Below, piece after piece: positions 1-9,101 of a stretch of DNA of 64,000 bases. The translations under genes and the position numbers were made by a program. Numbering within the stretch: position 1 is the first letter of the stretch; every line of letters begins with the position of its first letter. The DNA comes from Ensifer sp. LC163 (GTDB lineage: Bacteria; Pseudomonadota; Alphaproteobacteria; Rhizobiales; Rhizobiaceae). The stretch spans positions 1 through 64,000 of the forward strand of contig NZ_MBSS01000019.1 of assembly GCF_001695855.1 (NCBI RefSeq), written 5' to 3'. Below the pieces are notes generated by a model that saw nothing but the letters and a program-made list of their open reading frames with translations, searched no databases and had not been told where the DNA came from.

Positions 1-1
1 C

Positions 2-199
2 TCTAAAAGCCGGAAGAAACCATACGTCTACGACAAAGCCCTCTATCGTCGCAGACACAAGGTCGAGAACCTATTCGCCAAACTCAAGGATTGGAGGCGC
101 ATCGCAACACGCTATGACCGATGTGCCCACACCTTCTTCTCAGCAATCTGCATCGCAGCCTCGGTTATCTTCTGGCTGTGATTAACGAGTCCTGACCCT
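2..199 (+). mobile_element. IS5-type insertion sequence, 3' end (transposase C-terminus, partial)
   Basis: The window opens inside a transposase frame read from base 2 and ending at a TGA at 179-181 (59 codons visible). The end shows the arrangement typical of IS5-family (IS427-like) DDE transposases: R-R-H-K-V-E-N-L-F followed by K-L-K-D-W-R-R, then a hydrophobic tail ending in F-W-L. The E of the V-E-N-L-F stretch is probably the last acid of the DDE triad. Just after the stop, at about 186-198, the sequence GAGTCCTGACCCT looks like the terminal inverted repeat. The left part of the element lies outside the window, so it cannot be told whether the copy is intact. Confidence 0.75.
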
Positions 200-204
200 A
201 GCCG

Positions 205-528
205 ATGCAGGCCTTCCTCCGTCTTCGCAAAGATGAAGTTCCTTCCTCGGGAAGGTCTTCACCGCCTGGAGAAAGACTGGGTTGGAGGTGTCTGGTCGGC
301 GTGTGATTGGCAATGTGATGTCAGGTGTGCTTCCCGTCTTCGAAGATCTTGCCAGGGCAAAGTGGGATCAGGCTCTCCGACCGTAATCGGCAGCTCGTCA
401 GGACCCTCGATCTGGACTCGCGAAACGTTACCGATGCAGAACAAGCACTGCACGCCCTTGCTGACTTCACGTCGGGCATGACCGATCGATATGCTGTTGG
501 GATTGCGAGGATGCTTACCGGCATCTAG
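205..528 (+). pseudogene. Frameshifted C-terminal remnant of an HD-domain dNTP triphosphohydrolase-like gene
   Basis: Two consecutive frames read like adjoining parts of one protein. Frame 3 (about 243-386) gives V-S-G-R-R-V-I-G-N followed by a PVFEDLARAK-like helix and then a stop. Frame 1 (about 370-528) continues with L-A-D-F-T-S-G-M-T-D-R-Y-A-V and ends at TAG 526-528. The G-M-T-D-R-Y-A signature near the C-terminus is characteristic of dGTPase/dNTPase proteins. The HD catalytic core is absent, and the remnant begins right where the insertion sequence ends, so the element probably destroyed the gene. The family call rests on a short motif and is tentative. Confidence 0.4.
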
Positions 529-1048
529 TTGATGACGAGTCGGCATCGCCCGCAGATGCGAATCGAAGGCGATTAAACCGAAACGCCTTAACGACCGCTC
601 TTCTACCTTCCACGCCTAAAAGTGGACCGGTGCTTTCGGCCAAAACGTGGCATTTCAAAAATGACTGGGCAGGGGCGGCTTCTGGCATGACGCGGAAGTT
701 GTCGCCGTAAAGCCGGTTTGAGGCGGAGAATTTACAAGTCTCCATGCAGTCAGGCCCCCGCAACCAGATCAAACAAAGCCCGCAGGACAGCAATGTCCGC
801 GGGCTTTTTGACGTTCTGGAGCCCAATGTCCGCCGGCTTTCCACGTTCCAGATCGAGAGACCGTAAAAAAAGCACATCAGAAAAGCACAAATCTGCCGCT
901 GCGCCGCGGTCATTCCGTCGTCGGGCATTTTCCGAGCCGCTCCATGCTGCTACAGCTTGCCCATCCAACAGGAGAGCCCGGCGATGCTCGGGCCTGCCGC
1001 TGCCAGACCACCCTTTCGCAACGACATTGACAGTGTGAGCGCACCCCG
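529..1048. other. Gene-free stretch
   Basis: No convincing coding frame is present on either strand; the open frames here lack ribosome binding sites and family motifs. The only structured element is the hairpin at 775-809. The aldo/keto reductase gene follows without a strong Shine-Dalgarno sequence. Confidence 0.5.
775..809 (+). terminator. Rho-independent terminator without an obvious upstream gene
   Basis: A 9-bp stem (AAAGCCCGC at 775-783 with GCGGGCTTT at 799-807) encloses an inner GGAC/GTCC pairing (785-788 with 795-798) and is followed by a short T run. No gene on the + strand reads into it. It may be the end of a small RNA or the leftover terminator of a lost gene. Confidence 0.6.
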
Positions 1049-1978
1049 ATGCAGAGATTCAACCTGGGAACAACTGACTTGGCCGTATCGTCCGCCGTCT
1101 TGGGCCTGATGCGAATCGCCGATCTCAGCGACGAGGCGATTCGGCGGCTCTTTAGCAAGGCGCGGGATGTCGGCATCAACGTCTTCGATCACGCCGACAT
1201 CTATGGTGGCGAAGCGCATGAGTGCGAGCGTCGTTTTGGCGCGGCCTTGCGTCTGACCCCGGGTGAGCGGGAGTCGATTGTGATCCAGAGCAAGTGCGGC
1301 ATTCGGCCGGGCTATTTTGATTTCTCCAAGGACCATATTCTCCAGGCCGTTGACCGCTCGCTTAAAGCCTTGAAAACCGACTACCTGGATCTCCTTCTGC
1401 TGCACCGCCCGGATACACTGGTGGAGCCGGAGGAAGTGGCCGAGGCTTTCGATCGCCTTCACGCTGCGGGTAAGGTTCGGCACTTCGGCGTATCAAACCA
1501 CACACCGCGGCAAATCGATCTGCTGAAGACCGCCGTGAACCAACCACTTGTCGCCAATCAAATCCAGCTCAGCATTGCCCATGCCCCGTCCGTTGCCTTC
1601 GGTCTCGCCGCGAACATGGCTGGTTTGGAGCAGTCGAGCGACCGCGACGGAGAGGTCATCGCCTATTCCCGGATCAACCGGATGACCCTTCAAGCCTGGT
1701 CGCCGTTCCAGCAGGGCTTCTTCGGGGGCGTATTCATTGGTGACGAGAAGAATTTTTCGGAACTCAATCGTGTGCTGATCGCGCTATCAAGCAAATACGG
1801 GGTATCGCCATCGGCCATCGCCTATGCCTGGATTGCTCGGCATCCCGCAAGGATTCAAGTGGTCTTGGGCACGACCAGCGCGGAGCGTCTCGGCGACATT
1901 GCACCCGGCGCCGACATCACCTTGTCGCGCGAGGACTGGTACCTTCTCTTCAGGGCGGCGGGGCATGTGCTCCCGTAG
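1049..1978 (+). CDS. Aldo/keto reductase family oxidoreductase
   Basis: 309 aa, a full-length single-domain NADPH-dependent aldo/keto reductase of the YdhF-like branch. The catalytic tetrad is visible: Asp47 and Tyr52 in F-D-H-A-D-I-Y-G-G, Lys82 in S-K-C-G, and His119 in L-L-L-L-H-R-P-D. The usual V-S-N motif after the active-site His (G-V-S-N-H) is present too. It probably reduces a carbonyl substrate in the cytoplasm; the substrate cannot be read from sequence. It stands alone and converges on the flavoprotein gene downstream, with a bidirectional hairpin between them. The start ATG at 1049 has only a weak ribosome binding site. Confidence 0.88.
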   Translation: MQRFNLGTTDLAVSSAVLGLMRIADLSDEAIRRLFSKARDVGINVFDHADIYGGEAHECERRFGAALRLTPGERESIVIQSKCGIRPGYFDFSKDHILQAVDRSLKALKTDYLDLLLLHRPDTLVEPEEVAEAFDRLHAAGKVRHFGVSNHTPRQIDLLKTAVNQPLVANQIQLSIAHAPSVAFGLAANMAGLEQSSDRDGEVIAYSRINRMTLQAWSPFQQGFFGGVFIGDEKNFSELNRVLIALSSKYGVSPSAIAYAWIARHPARIQVVLGTTSAERLGDIAPGADITLSREDWYLLFRAAGHVLP

Positions 1979-2088
1979 GAGCCGCTTCGGTTGGCTTCCG
2001 GACACTGCTGCCGCGCCGGCGCCGGCTGGGCCTCGTCGGCAGTCAGCTGTGCCGTCCGCACGGGCCCGCCGATGACCTTGAAATAGAG

Positions 2089-2118
2089 AAGGCCCGCCCG
2101 AATGAGAGCGGGCCTTTG
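2089..2118. terminator. Bidirectional rho-independent terminator
   Basis: Nine paired bases (AAGGCCCGC 2089-2097 with GCGGGCCTT 2108-2116) and a 10-nt loop lie between two convergent genes, so it can end transcription from both sides. Confidence 0.75.
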
Positions 2119-2156
2119 TCTTGCGGCGCAAGCGCACCTGCCTCTTGAGAGCGATA

Positions 2157-4718
2157 TCAGCTCCGCGGCTTGAGATTCTCTGGGTCGTAGAGCGGCTTGT
2201 AACCGACGCCGGCGACTTCGACGGGATAGGTTTCGGCGAAGTATTCGACGTTCAGCTTGCGGCCGACCTGGCAGTGGGACCAGGGCAGATAGGCAAGCGC
2301 GATGTTCTTGCCGATGGTCGGGCCGTAGGCGATCGAGGTGGTGTAGGAGCGGCGGCCGAGCTCGTCGACCAGCACCGCGCCGGTTTCCGGGTCCATGACC
2401 GGCAGGCTGCCGACCGGGTAACGCTTCACGCCGTTTCTATCGATGTTCTCCGTGAGGATGAGCGTGCAGAGCATGGCCGGCTGGTGCTCGCGGGCCTTGT
2501 ATTCAAGATGCTTCGCCTTGCCGCGGAAGTCCACGTCCTTGACCTTCGGGCGAGCCAGGTCGGCCTCGATGAGGTTGTACTGGGTGAGAAGATCGGCATT
2601 CTGTAGGCGCAGGCTCTTTTCCATACGGCGCGAGTTCGCATAGGTCTCGACGCCGAAGGCCATGACGCCGGTGGCGCGCAGTGCGTCCCAGACGGCGAGA
2701 CCGTCCTCATACTTCATGTGCAATTCCCAGCCCTGCTCGCCGACATAGGAGATGCGGAAGGCGGTGACGTTCTTGCCGGCGATTTCGATCGGCTTGATCG
2801 CGGCGAAAGCGAAGTTCTCGATATCGAGGCCCGCCGGATCGGCAACCACCTTCTTCAGCGTTTCGCGGGCGTTGGGCCCCCAGATGCCGATCGTGATGAA
2901 CTTCTCCGAAACGTCGGTGATGGTGACGTCAAGGCCGCGATCTTCGGCGACACGGCGCATGTACTGGAAGTCGCGCGGTCCGGCATCGGCGCCATTCACG
3001 AGGCGGCAGCGGTCGGCCATGCGGAAGACGGTGAAGTCGGCCCGCACCATGCCCTCGTCATCGAGGAAGTGGGTGTAGATGCCCTTGCCGATATTGCCGT
3101 CGCCGCCGATCTTGGCGGCACAAAGCCACTCGAGAAGCTCGACATGGTCAGGACCCGCGATGTCGACCATGTGGAAGTGCGAGAGGTTGACGATACCGCA
3201 ATCCTCGCTCATCGCCAGATGTTCGGCGTTGGAAACGCGCCAGAAATGGCGGCTGTCCCACTCGTTCTCGCGCACCGGGACGCGGTCGCCGTATCGTTCC
3301 AGGAGGTGTTCGTTGGCAGCGTAGCCGTGCGCGCGCTCCCAGCCGCCGAGTTCCATGAAGTAGCCGCCGAGCTCCTTCTCGCGCTCATAGAAGGGCGAGC
3401 GCTTGACGTTGCGGCCGCTGGCATAGGGCTCGCGCGTATGCACAGCCGGATAGTAGATCTTCTGCGCTGCCTCGAAGCAGCGACCCTCGATGAATTTTTC
3501 CTCGAGCTGGTGCGGGTAGAAGCGGGAATAATCGATCGAGGCGTGGTCGATCTCGGTGCGCCCGTCCGTCATCCAGTCGGCGATCAGCTTGCCGTAGCCG
3601 GGGCCGTCCTTCACCCAGATGGCGACGCAGTACCAGAGGCCGCGCACCTTCTGGCTCTCGCCGCAGGAGGGGCCGCCGGCGGCCGCGACCTGCAGCAGGC
3701 CGTTGAAGGAATGGCCTTCATTGTAGCCGAGTTCGCCGAGGATCGGCGTCAGTTCCATGGCGCGCTCGAGCGGCTCGATGATCTGCTCCATATCGAGGTC
3801 GCGCTGCGAGGGCGACAGGCGCGCTTCGTGCTTTTCAAGAATGTGCCGGGGATGGCAGAGGCGCGGGTTGGTGGTCTCGTAATAGCCCCACTCGATCTGG
3901 CCGCCTTCGGTGGTCTTCGGATCCCCGGTGTCGCGCATATAGGCGGAATTGCCCTGGTCGCGCAGGAGTGGAAAGCCGATTTCCTTGCCGGTGCCTTCGA
4001 ATTCGTTGTACGGGCCGAAGAAGGTGAGCGGATGGTCGACCGGCATGACCGGCAGATCCTCGCCGACCATTTCAGCGATCAGGCGGCCCCATATGCCGGC
4101 GCAGACGACGACATGGTCAGCCATGATCGTGCCGCGATGGGTGACAACGCCCTTGATGCGACCGTTCTCGACGATGAGCGACGTTGCCGGCGTGTTGCCG
4201 AAGATCTGGAGCTTGCCGGATTTCTCGGCCGCATCGACCAGCTTGCCGGCTACCGTCTGCGAGCGTGGGATGACGAGGCCGGCATCCGGGTCGAACATGC
4301 CGCCCATGACCTGATCTTCCTCGATCAGCGGGAACATCTGCTTGATATCCGCCGGCGAGACATAGTGGGCGCGGGTGCCGAAGGCCTTGGCGGAGGAAAG
4401 CTTGCGCTTGATCTCTTCCATCCAGACGTCGTCGCCAGTCCGTGCGACTTCCAGGCCGCCGATGCGGGCGTAGTGACCCATCTTCTCGAAGAAATCGATC
4501 GAATACTGCGTCGTCCAAACCGAGAGATAGTCGTGGCTGGTGGTGTAGCAGAAGTCCGACGCGTGCGCCGTCGAGCCGATATCGGTCGGGATGCCGGATT
4601 TGTCGATGCCGACGATGTCGTCCCAGCCGCGCTCGATCAGGTGATGCGCGATCGAGGCACCAACGATGCCACCCAGCCCGATGATTACGACCTTCGCCTT
4701 TTGCGGAAACTCTGCCAT
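2157..4718 (-). CDS. FAD-dependent dimethylglycine/sarcosine dehydrogenase-like protein with GcvT domain
   Basis: 853 aa, the usual size of the dimethylglycine/sarcosine dehydrogenase family. The N-terminal half is a DAO-type FAD oxidoreductase with the dinucleotide motif G14-x-G16-G17-x-x-G20 and a G-S-T-A-H52-A-S stretch where relatives attach FAD covalently through His. From about residue 440 it continues into a folate-binding aminomethyltransferase (GcvT-like) domain. Such enzymes oxidatively demethylate an N-methyl amine and pass the C1 unit to tetrahydrofolate. No catabolic partner is adjacent, so the substrate (dimethylglycine, sarcosine or another methylated amine) is open. An AGGG lies about 9 nt before the ATG. 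A lone MTHFR-like gene at 9.8 kb could use the C1 product, but it is not in the same operon. Confidence 0.85.
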   Translation of the reverse strand: MAEFPQKAKVVIIGLGGIVGASIAHHLIERGWDDIVGIDKSGIPTDIGSTAHASDFCYTTSHDYLSVWTTQYSIDFFEKMGHYARIGGLEVARTGDDVWMEEIKRKLSSAKAFGTRAHYVSPADIKQMFPLIEEDQVMGGMFDPDAGLVIPRSQTVAGKLVDAAEKSGKLQIFGNTPATSLIVENGRIKGVVTHRGTIMADHVVVCAGIWGRLIAEMVGEDLPVMPVDHPLTFFGPYNEFEGTGKEIGFPLLRDQGNSAYMRDTGDPKTTEGGQIEWGYYETTNPRLCHPRHILEKHEARLSPSQRDLDMEQIIEPLERAMELTPILGELGYNEGHSFNGLLQVAAAGGPSCGESQKVRGLWYCVAIWVKDGPGYGKLIADWMTDGRTEIDHASIDYSRFYPHQLEEKFIEGRCFEAAQKIYYPAVHTREPYASGRNVKRSPFYEREKELGGYFMELGGWERAHGYAANEHLLERYGDRVPVRENEWDSRHFWRVSNAEHLAMSEDCGIVNLSHFHMVDIAGPDHVELLEWLCAAKIGGDGNIGKGIYTHFLDDEGMVRADFTVFRMADRCRLVNGADAGPRDFQYMRRVAEDRGLDVTITDVSEKFITIGIWGPNARETLKKVVADPAGLDIENFAFAAIKPIEIAGKNVTAFRISYVGEQGWELHMKYEDGLAVWDALRATGVMAFGVETYANSRRMEKSLRLQNADLLTQYNLIEADLARPKVKDVDFRGKAKHLEYKAREHQPAMLCTLILTENIDRNGVKRYPVGSLPVMDPETGAVLVDELGRRSYTTSIAYGPTIGKNIALAYLPWSHCQVGRKLNVEYFAETYPVEVAGVGYKPLYDPENLKPRS

Positions 4719-5236
4719 TGATTGCGACCCTGATTGAAACTGAAGCCGGATTTTAGGATTTGCGGCGCTGCGACCAGAGCCTGTCTACGACATAATTATC
4801 GTGCTGCACGACCAGTGCCTGCACTCTGTAAGCCGGATTACTCCATCACGACCGCGTCGCCGACAAGGGGGCATCTCCGCGAAGGCTTAGTTTTCCTCAT
4901 CAGCGGCAGCCACGCAGTATCGCATAGAGCGGATCGCGCCTGCCCCAGGTGGTTTTCAAGTCGCTGACGGCCGAAGCCGTCCACGCGCGACGTCGCTCTT
5001 TCGTCGCGTCGAACGGCAATCCGGACCGAAAGTTGCGGTCTGAACGCCCGTCTCTCCTGGGGGAAACGCCAAGCTTTTCAGGCAAATAAGAATGTCATCG
5101 CCGGCCTCGTCAGGTGGGGCGTCGCGGCAGCCGAACTCGAAGGAGCGCCCGGCGCGCGGTCATGGAGCGTGTGCCTGAAGCACGCTGGGAGCCGTGATTG
5201 CGCCTGCCTGCGAACGACCAGGACGGAGGGCGTGCT
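4719..5236. other. Gene-free stretch between divergent genes
   Basis: No complete gene is seen. Some frames before 5200 look residually protein-like, but none carries a family motif, so they may be decayed parts of the sugar transporter whose permease fragment follows. Confidence 0.4.
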
Positions 5237-5524
5237 TTGGAATTTCGGGTTGATCGCCAGTTGGCCTTTTTGGCCGTCGTCAACATCGCCGTGTTGGCGG
5301 CAGGGGGCGTGTTGGTTGGCGCCAGCTTCCTGGATATCTACAACCTGCAATCCATGGCGGGCCAAGTGCCCGAACTCGGCCTTCTCGCGCTTGGCGTGAT
5401 GCTGGCGATGATCTCCGGCAATGGCGGCATCGACCTATCCGGCATCGCGCTTGCGAACCTGTCGGGGGGCGTCGCCTATTTCGTGCTCCGCGATACGGTT
5501 TCGCCGGACGATGCACTGCGGTAG
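5237..5524 (+). pseudogene. Truncated sugar ABC transporter permease (RbsC/LsrC/RhaP type), N-terminal part
   Basis: About 95 residues read from a TTG at 5237, which is preceded by GGAGGG at ideal spacing. They contain two hydrophobic segments and the permease signature A-M-I-S-G-N-G-G-I-D-L-S-G found near the N-terminus of ribose/rhamnose/AI-2-type inner-membrane permeases. The frame stops at 5522-5524, where the full protein (about 320-340 aa) should continue, so roughly two thirds of the gene is missing. It abuts the end of the SorC regulator gene, suggesting that a deletion removed the rest of a transporter once controlled by that regulator. It cannot form a functional channel. Confidence 0.75.
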
Positions 5525-5533
5525 CAGACGGGG

Positions 5534-6514
5534 CTATTGCAGAAGCAACTCCGCCGTCGCGATGTCAGTGACCAGATGGGTGGCGTAGCCGCCGTTCAAC
5601 GTCGCCCGGATCGCCGTCAGCTTGCTGGCGCCGCCGGCGACGCACAGGCGCCGCGGCACCTGGATCAGCTCGTTCAGCTCGATGCCTACCATGCGGTTGT
5701 CGAGATCGCCGCGCACCGGCCGCCCTTCGGCGTCGATGAAGCGGCAGATCAGTACCCCCACAGCGCCCCCGGCCTGGTAGGCGTCGATGTCTTCCTGACC
5801 GGTGATGTTCGCCGAGCGGATCAGGGTTTCCGGGCCGATGTCGCCGACGCCGAAGAGGATGATGTTCGACGAGTGGATGAGTTCGAACTGCTTGACCAGC
5901 ACCTGCTCGGCCAGAAGCGCCTGCTTCAGAGCGGGTGTCGACAGCAGGGCGGGGGCAAGCAGGTTGATGCAGCGGGCGTGGATGCGGCGCGACATCAGCG
6001 ACGTGCAGAATTCAGGCGCGAAATCCGGATTGGCGATCGAGCTTCCGGAGACTTGCACGACCGTCAATCCCTCCACGGGTTCGGGCAGCGAGATGCTGTC
6101 GGCCACGGCCAACACCGTCCGGCCCCAGGCGACGCCGATCGTGTCGCCCGGCTGAACCATATCGGCAAGCAGACGCGCTCCGGCCTCGCCGAGGCGTTGC
6201 ACCAGCGCGGCGTTGTCGAGGGCAGGAATGACCAGCGCGCCCTCAAGTCCGAATTTGTCCTTCAAGCGCCGGGCTGTCCCGGTGCGGGAACCGACTTCGG
6301 TGTTCAGGCGAATGGTGACCAGGCCACGCTCGCGCGCCTCCTGGAGGTAGTTGACAATCGTTGCCCGCGACACGCCGAGCATTTTGGCGATTTCGCTCTG
6401 GGTGAGCTGGTCGACGTAGTAGAGCCACGCGGCCCAGACGACGCCGTCGTCGAATTCCGCAGGCAACACTATGCCTTCGCCGACTGCCCGGTTTCCCCGC
6501 GGCGTATCCATCAT
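5534..6514 (-). CDS. SorC/DeoR-type sugar-responsive transcriptional regulator
   Basis: 326 aa from the ATG at 6514, the usual SorC length. This start follows GGGGAG at good spacing; the frame is open further upstream but without support. An N-terminal helix-turn-helix is visible (L-T-Q-S-E-I-A-K-M-L-G-V-S-R-A-T-I), followed by the sugar-phosphate-binding domain with G-x-x-W-G-R-T-V and a G-V-G-D-I-G motif. It is divergent from the RhaD-type aldolase/dehydrogenase gene, which it probably regulates in response to a phosphorylated sugar. It also abuts a truncated sugar permease, so it looks like the control gene of a partly eroded sugar-use locus. Confidence 0.85.
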   Translation of the reverse strand: MMDTPRGNRAVGEGIVLPAEFDDGVVWAAWLYYVDQLTQSEIAKMLGVSRATIVNYLQEARERGLVTIRLNTEVGSRTGTARRLKDKFGLEGALVIPALDNAALVQRLGEAGARLLADMVQPGDTIGVAWGRTVLAVADSISLPEPVEGLTVVQVSGSSIANPDFAPEFCTSLMSRRIHARCINLLAPALLSTPALKQALLAEQVLVKQFELIHSSNIILFGVGDIGPETLIRSANITGQEDIDAYQAGGAVGVLICRFIDAEGRPVRGDLDNRMVGIELNELIQVPRRLCVAGGASKLTAIRATLNGGYATHLVTDIATAELLLQ

Positions 6515-6981
6515 CGTCTGCTCCCCTGGATTGTCATGGCTTCTCCTGAAGCGGAAAAAGTGTCCGCCGTCAAACAAATTTGCCATGCGTGTTGACACAT
6601 GACACAGCATGGTAGCAATTGTCTCAGCGAAGGTTTTGGGAGACGCCGAGATGGAATGGACGACTATAGGCGCGCGCCAGCGGGTTGGAAACGAACCAAT
6701 CAGCGAAGTGCTTCGTGGTGTCTTTCGCGCTCCCGCAAACTGGCTGCAGCGCGCTCTTCACGTCGATCGCAACCTCCAAGGCATTCAGCCTCGCCGTGGT
6801 GGCGCCGACGCGGGTCTCCGCCTGCAGCCAGCCGGCGGATAGCGTTGCCGTTTTGTCCTCACGGCGCGCAAAAAACGATCCCTCGTTTGGCGCGCGTGCC
6901 GGCCATGGGCACCCGGCGACGAGACTTCATTTTCAACCCCCATAGGAAACGCTGCCAAGCGCCGGAAGACAGGAGCCTTTC
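6515..6981. promoter_or_regulatory. Divergent control region of the SorC regulator and the aldolase/dehydrogenase gene
   Basis: No gene is convincing in this 467-bp region. A TTGACA at 6592-6597 on the + strand is a plausible -35 box; a -10 box is only weakly matched near 6613-6620. The TTGACA is embedded in overlapping TGACAC/TGACA repeats (6593-6606) with a TTGTCTCA on the far side, an imperfect dyad that could be the SorC operator. The long leader to the aldolase start at 6982 contains no recognised riboswitch. Confidence 0.35.
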
Positions 6982-9030
6982 ATGAAATCCAGATGGTCAG
7001 AAACCGAATTCGCGCGCGTCGTCGACACTTATGTCAATGCCGGCATCAACCGGGACCTTGCAATCCGCACCTACACGACCCGACTTTTGGGTTCAGACCC
7101 CGAACTCGTGCTGCACGGCGGCGGCAACACCTCGGTCAAGACCACCTTCACGGAGATGGATGGTTCCGAGGTTGCCGTTCTGTGCGTCAAGGGCAGCGGC
7201 TGGGACATGGGCACGATCGAGCCGGCGGGCCTGCCTGCGGTCAGGCTGGAGCCGCTTCAGGCCATGGTCAAATTCCCAACGCTTAGCGATGACGACATGG
7301 TGATGCTGCAGCGCCGGCTGCTGCTCGACCCCGCCGCGCCGAACCCCTCGGTCGAAGCGATCCTGCACGCCAACCTGCCGTTCCGGCATATCGACCACAC
7401 CCATGCCAATGCCATCGTGTCGCTGACCAACCAGCCGCATGGCGAGGATCTGGTGAGGGAACTGTTCCCGGACTCCATCATCGTTCCCTACGTGATGCCG
7501 GGCTTCGATCTCGCCAAGGCCTGCGACGAGGCGTTCCGCGCCAATCCGGGCGCCGACGGCATGATCCTCCTGAAGCATGGCATCTTCACCTGGTCGGAAG
7601 ATCCGCGTGAATCCTATGAAAAGATGATTGCTGCGATCGACAAGGCCGAACAGCGCATCGCCCGCGGTAACCCGCGTCCCTTCGCGGTCGTCAAGCAGGC
7701 GGCATCGCTTGCCACGGCAGCCGAGATCGCGCCGGTTCTGCGTGGCGCCATCGCGATCGACAGCGGCGTCGAGGGTTGCCCCCGCCGCTTCGTGCTGGAG
7801 CATCGCTCCGGCCCCGCGGTTCTCGACTTCTGCAATGCCGAGAATGTTTCCGATCTGGTTCACCGCGGCAATGCGACCCCTGAGCATGTCATCCACATCA
7901 AGCGCTTTGGCGTGGCGCTGCCCGCTCCTGTTGCGGGCGACATGGCTGCCTGGGCTGAAACGGTGCGCCAAGCCGTCGCCGCCTACAAGGACGAGTATCG
8001 CGCCTATTTCGAGCGCAACAACGCGCGTGTCGGCGGTATCAAGCGCATGCTCGATCCGATGCCGCGTGTCTTCTATGTCGCGGGCGTCGGCCTGTTTGCC
8101 GCCGGCCCGACGAAAAAGGCCGCCCGAGTCGGCGCCGACGTCGCCGAAGCGACGATCGCTGTGATCCGCAATGCCGAAGGCATCGAGAGCTTCGAGGCTT
8201 TGTCGGAGGAGGATCTCTTCGACATCGAATACTGGTCGCTCGAGCAGGTGAAGCTGACGAAGCAGGCCGAGAAGCCGCTCAGCCGACAGGTCGCCGTGAT
8301 CACCGGCGGCGCCGGTGGCCTCGGGCTGGCAATTGCCGAGGCTTTGCATGCCGAGGGCGCCGAGATCGCGCTGCTCGACCTTGCCGAGGACGCGCTGAAG
8401 AAGGAAGCAGCACGGCTCGGCGGTGTCGGCCTCGTCTGCGATGTGACGAAGCCGGAGGCAGTCGACGCGGCGCTTGCCGATGTGGCCAGGCATTTCGGCG
8501 GTATCGATATCGTCATCTCGAATGCCGGCGCAGCCTTCCAGGGCGCCCTGCTCGATGTGTCGGAGGAGGTCTTCCAGAAAGCCTTCGCGCTGAACTTCTG
8601 GGGACATCATTACATCGCGCGTAGCGCGGTGAAGATCATGAAAGCCCAGCAGACCGGCGGCGCGCTGGTCTTCAATGTCTCGAAACAGGCGGTCAACCCA
8701 GGTCCCGACTTCGGCCCTTATGGAACGTCGAAGGCGGCGCTGATGGCGCTGATGCGCCAATATGCCGTTGAGCACGGTGCCGACGGCATCACCTCGAACG
8801 CCGTCAATGCCGACCGCATCCGCACCGGGCTGATGACCGACCAGATGATCGAGGAGCGCAGCCAGGCGCGCGGCATTTCGCCGGAAAGCTACATGCGCGG
8901 AAACCTGGTTCGACGCGAAGTGACGGCCCGGGACGTTGCGGCCGCTTTCGTCCACCTGGCCAAGGCGCGCACCAGCACGGGTGCGGTGCTCACGGTGGAC
9001 GGCGGCAATGTCGGCGCGATGATGCGCTGA
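6982..9030 (+). CDS. Bifunctional RhaD-type aldolase/short-chain dehydrogenase
   Basis: 682 aa, the size of the two-domain rhamnulose-1-phosphate aldolase/alcohol dehydrogenase family. Residues 1 to about 420 form a class II aldolase/adducin domain with H-G-G-G-N-T-S-V-K at 45-53, an H-T-H-A-N zinc-binding motif and K-H-G-I-F-T-W. From about 435 a short-chain dehydrogenase follows with T-G-G-A-G-G-L-G, N-A-G-A and Y-G-T-S-K (the Tyr-x3-Lys pair). The expected reaction is cleavage of a ketose-1-phosphate to DHAP and lactaldehyde, then oxidation of the aldehyde. An AGGAG precedes the ATG. It is divergent from a SorC regulator, not the DeoR regulator usual at rhizobial rha loci, and the kinase, isomerase and intact transporter are missing, so the true sugar may not be rhamnose. 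Confidence 0.88.
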   Translation: MKSRWSETEFARVVDTYVNAGINRDLAIRTYTTRLLGSDPELVLHGGGNTSVKTTFTEMDGSEVAVLCVKGSGWDMGTIEPAGLPAVRLEPLQAMVKFPTLSDDDMVMLQRRLLLDPAAPNPSVEAILHANLPFRHIDHTHANAIVSLTNQPHGEDLVRELFPDSIIVPYVMPGFDLAKACDEAFRANPGADGMILLKHGIFTWSEDPRESYEKMIAAIDKAEQRIARGNPRPFAVVKQAASLATAAEIAPVLRGAIAIDSGVEGCPRRFVLEHRSGPAVLDFCNAENVSDLVHRGNATPEHVIHIKRFGVALPAPVAGDMAAWAETVRQAVAAYKDEYRAYFERNNARVGGIKRMLDPMPRVFYVAGVGLFAAGPTKKAARVGADVAEATIAVIRNAEGIESFEALSEEDLFDIEYWSLEQVKLTKQAEKPLSRQVAVITGGAGGLGLAIAEALHAEGAEIALLDLAEDALKKEAARLGGVGLVCDVTKPEAVDAALADVARHFGGIDIVISNAGAAFQGALLDVSEEVFQKAFALNFWGHHYIARSAVKIMKAQQTGGALVFNVSKQAVNPGPDFGPYGTSKAALMALMRQYAVEHGADGITSNAVNADRIRTGLMTDQMIEERSQARGISPESYMRGNLVRREVTARDVAAAFVHLAKARTSTGAVLTVDGGNVGAMMR

Positions 9031-9069
9031 GTCTAAGGCATTCGCTATTCGATCAAGTAGGAAGTAGCG

Positions 9070-9101
9070 CAACCCCGGTAAGTCCAACTTTGTCGGGGTT
9101 G
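9070..9101 (+). terminator. Hairpin downstream of the aldolase/dehydrogenase gene
   Basis: Eight paired bases (CAACCCCG 9070-9077 with CGGGGTTG 9094-9101) lie 40 nt after the stop codon. There is no T tract, so termination would be weak or Rho-assisted. Confidence 0.4.

Noticed and set aside
740-775. tRNA-like 3' end (CCCCCGCAACCA)
   Set aside because: No T-arm, anticodon arm or acceptor pairing could be built around it.
2718-4721. Long open frame opposite the FAD/GcvT protein
   Set aside because: It mirrors a clear gene in GC-rich DNA, has no family motif, and similar antisense frames occur opposite most long genes here (e.g. 7093-9144, 42425-44614, 59967-61238).
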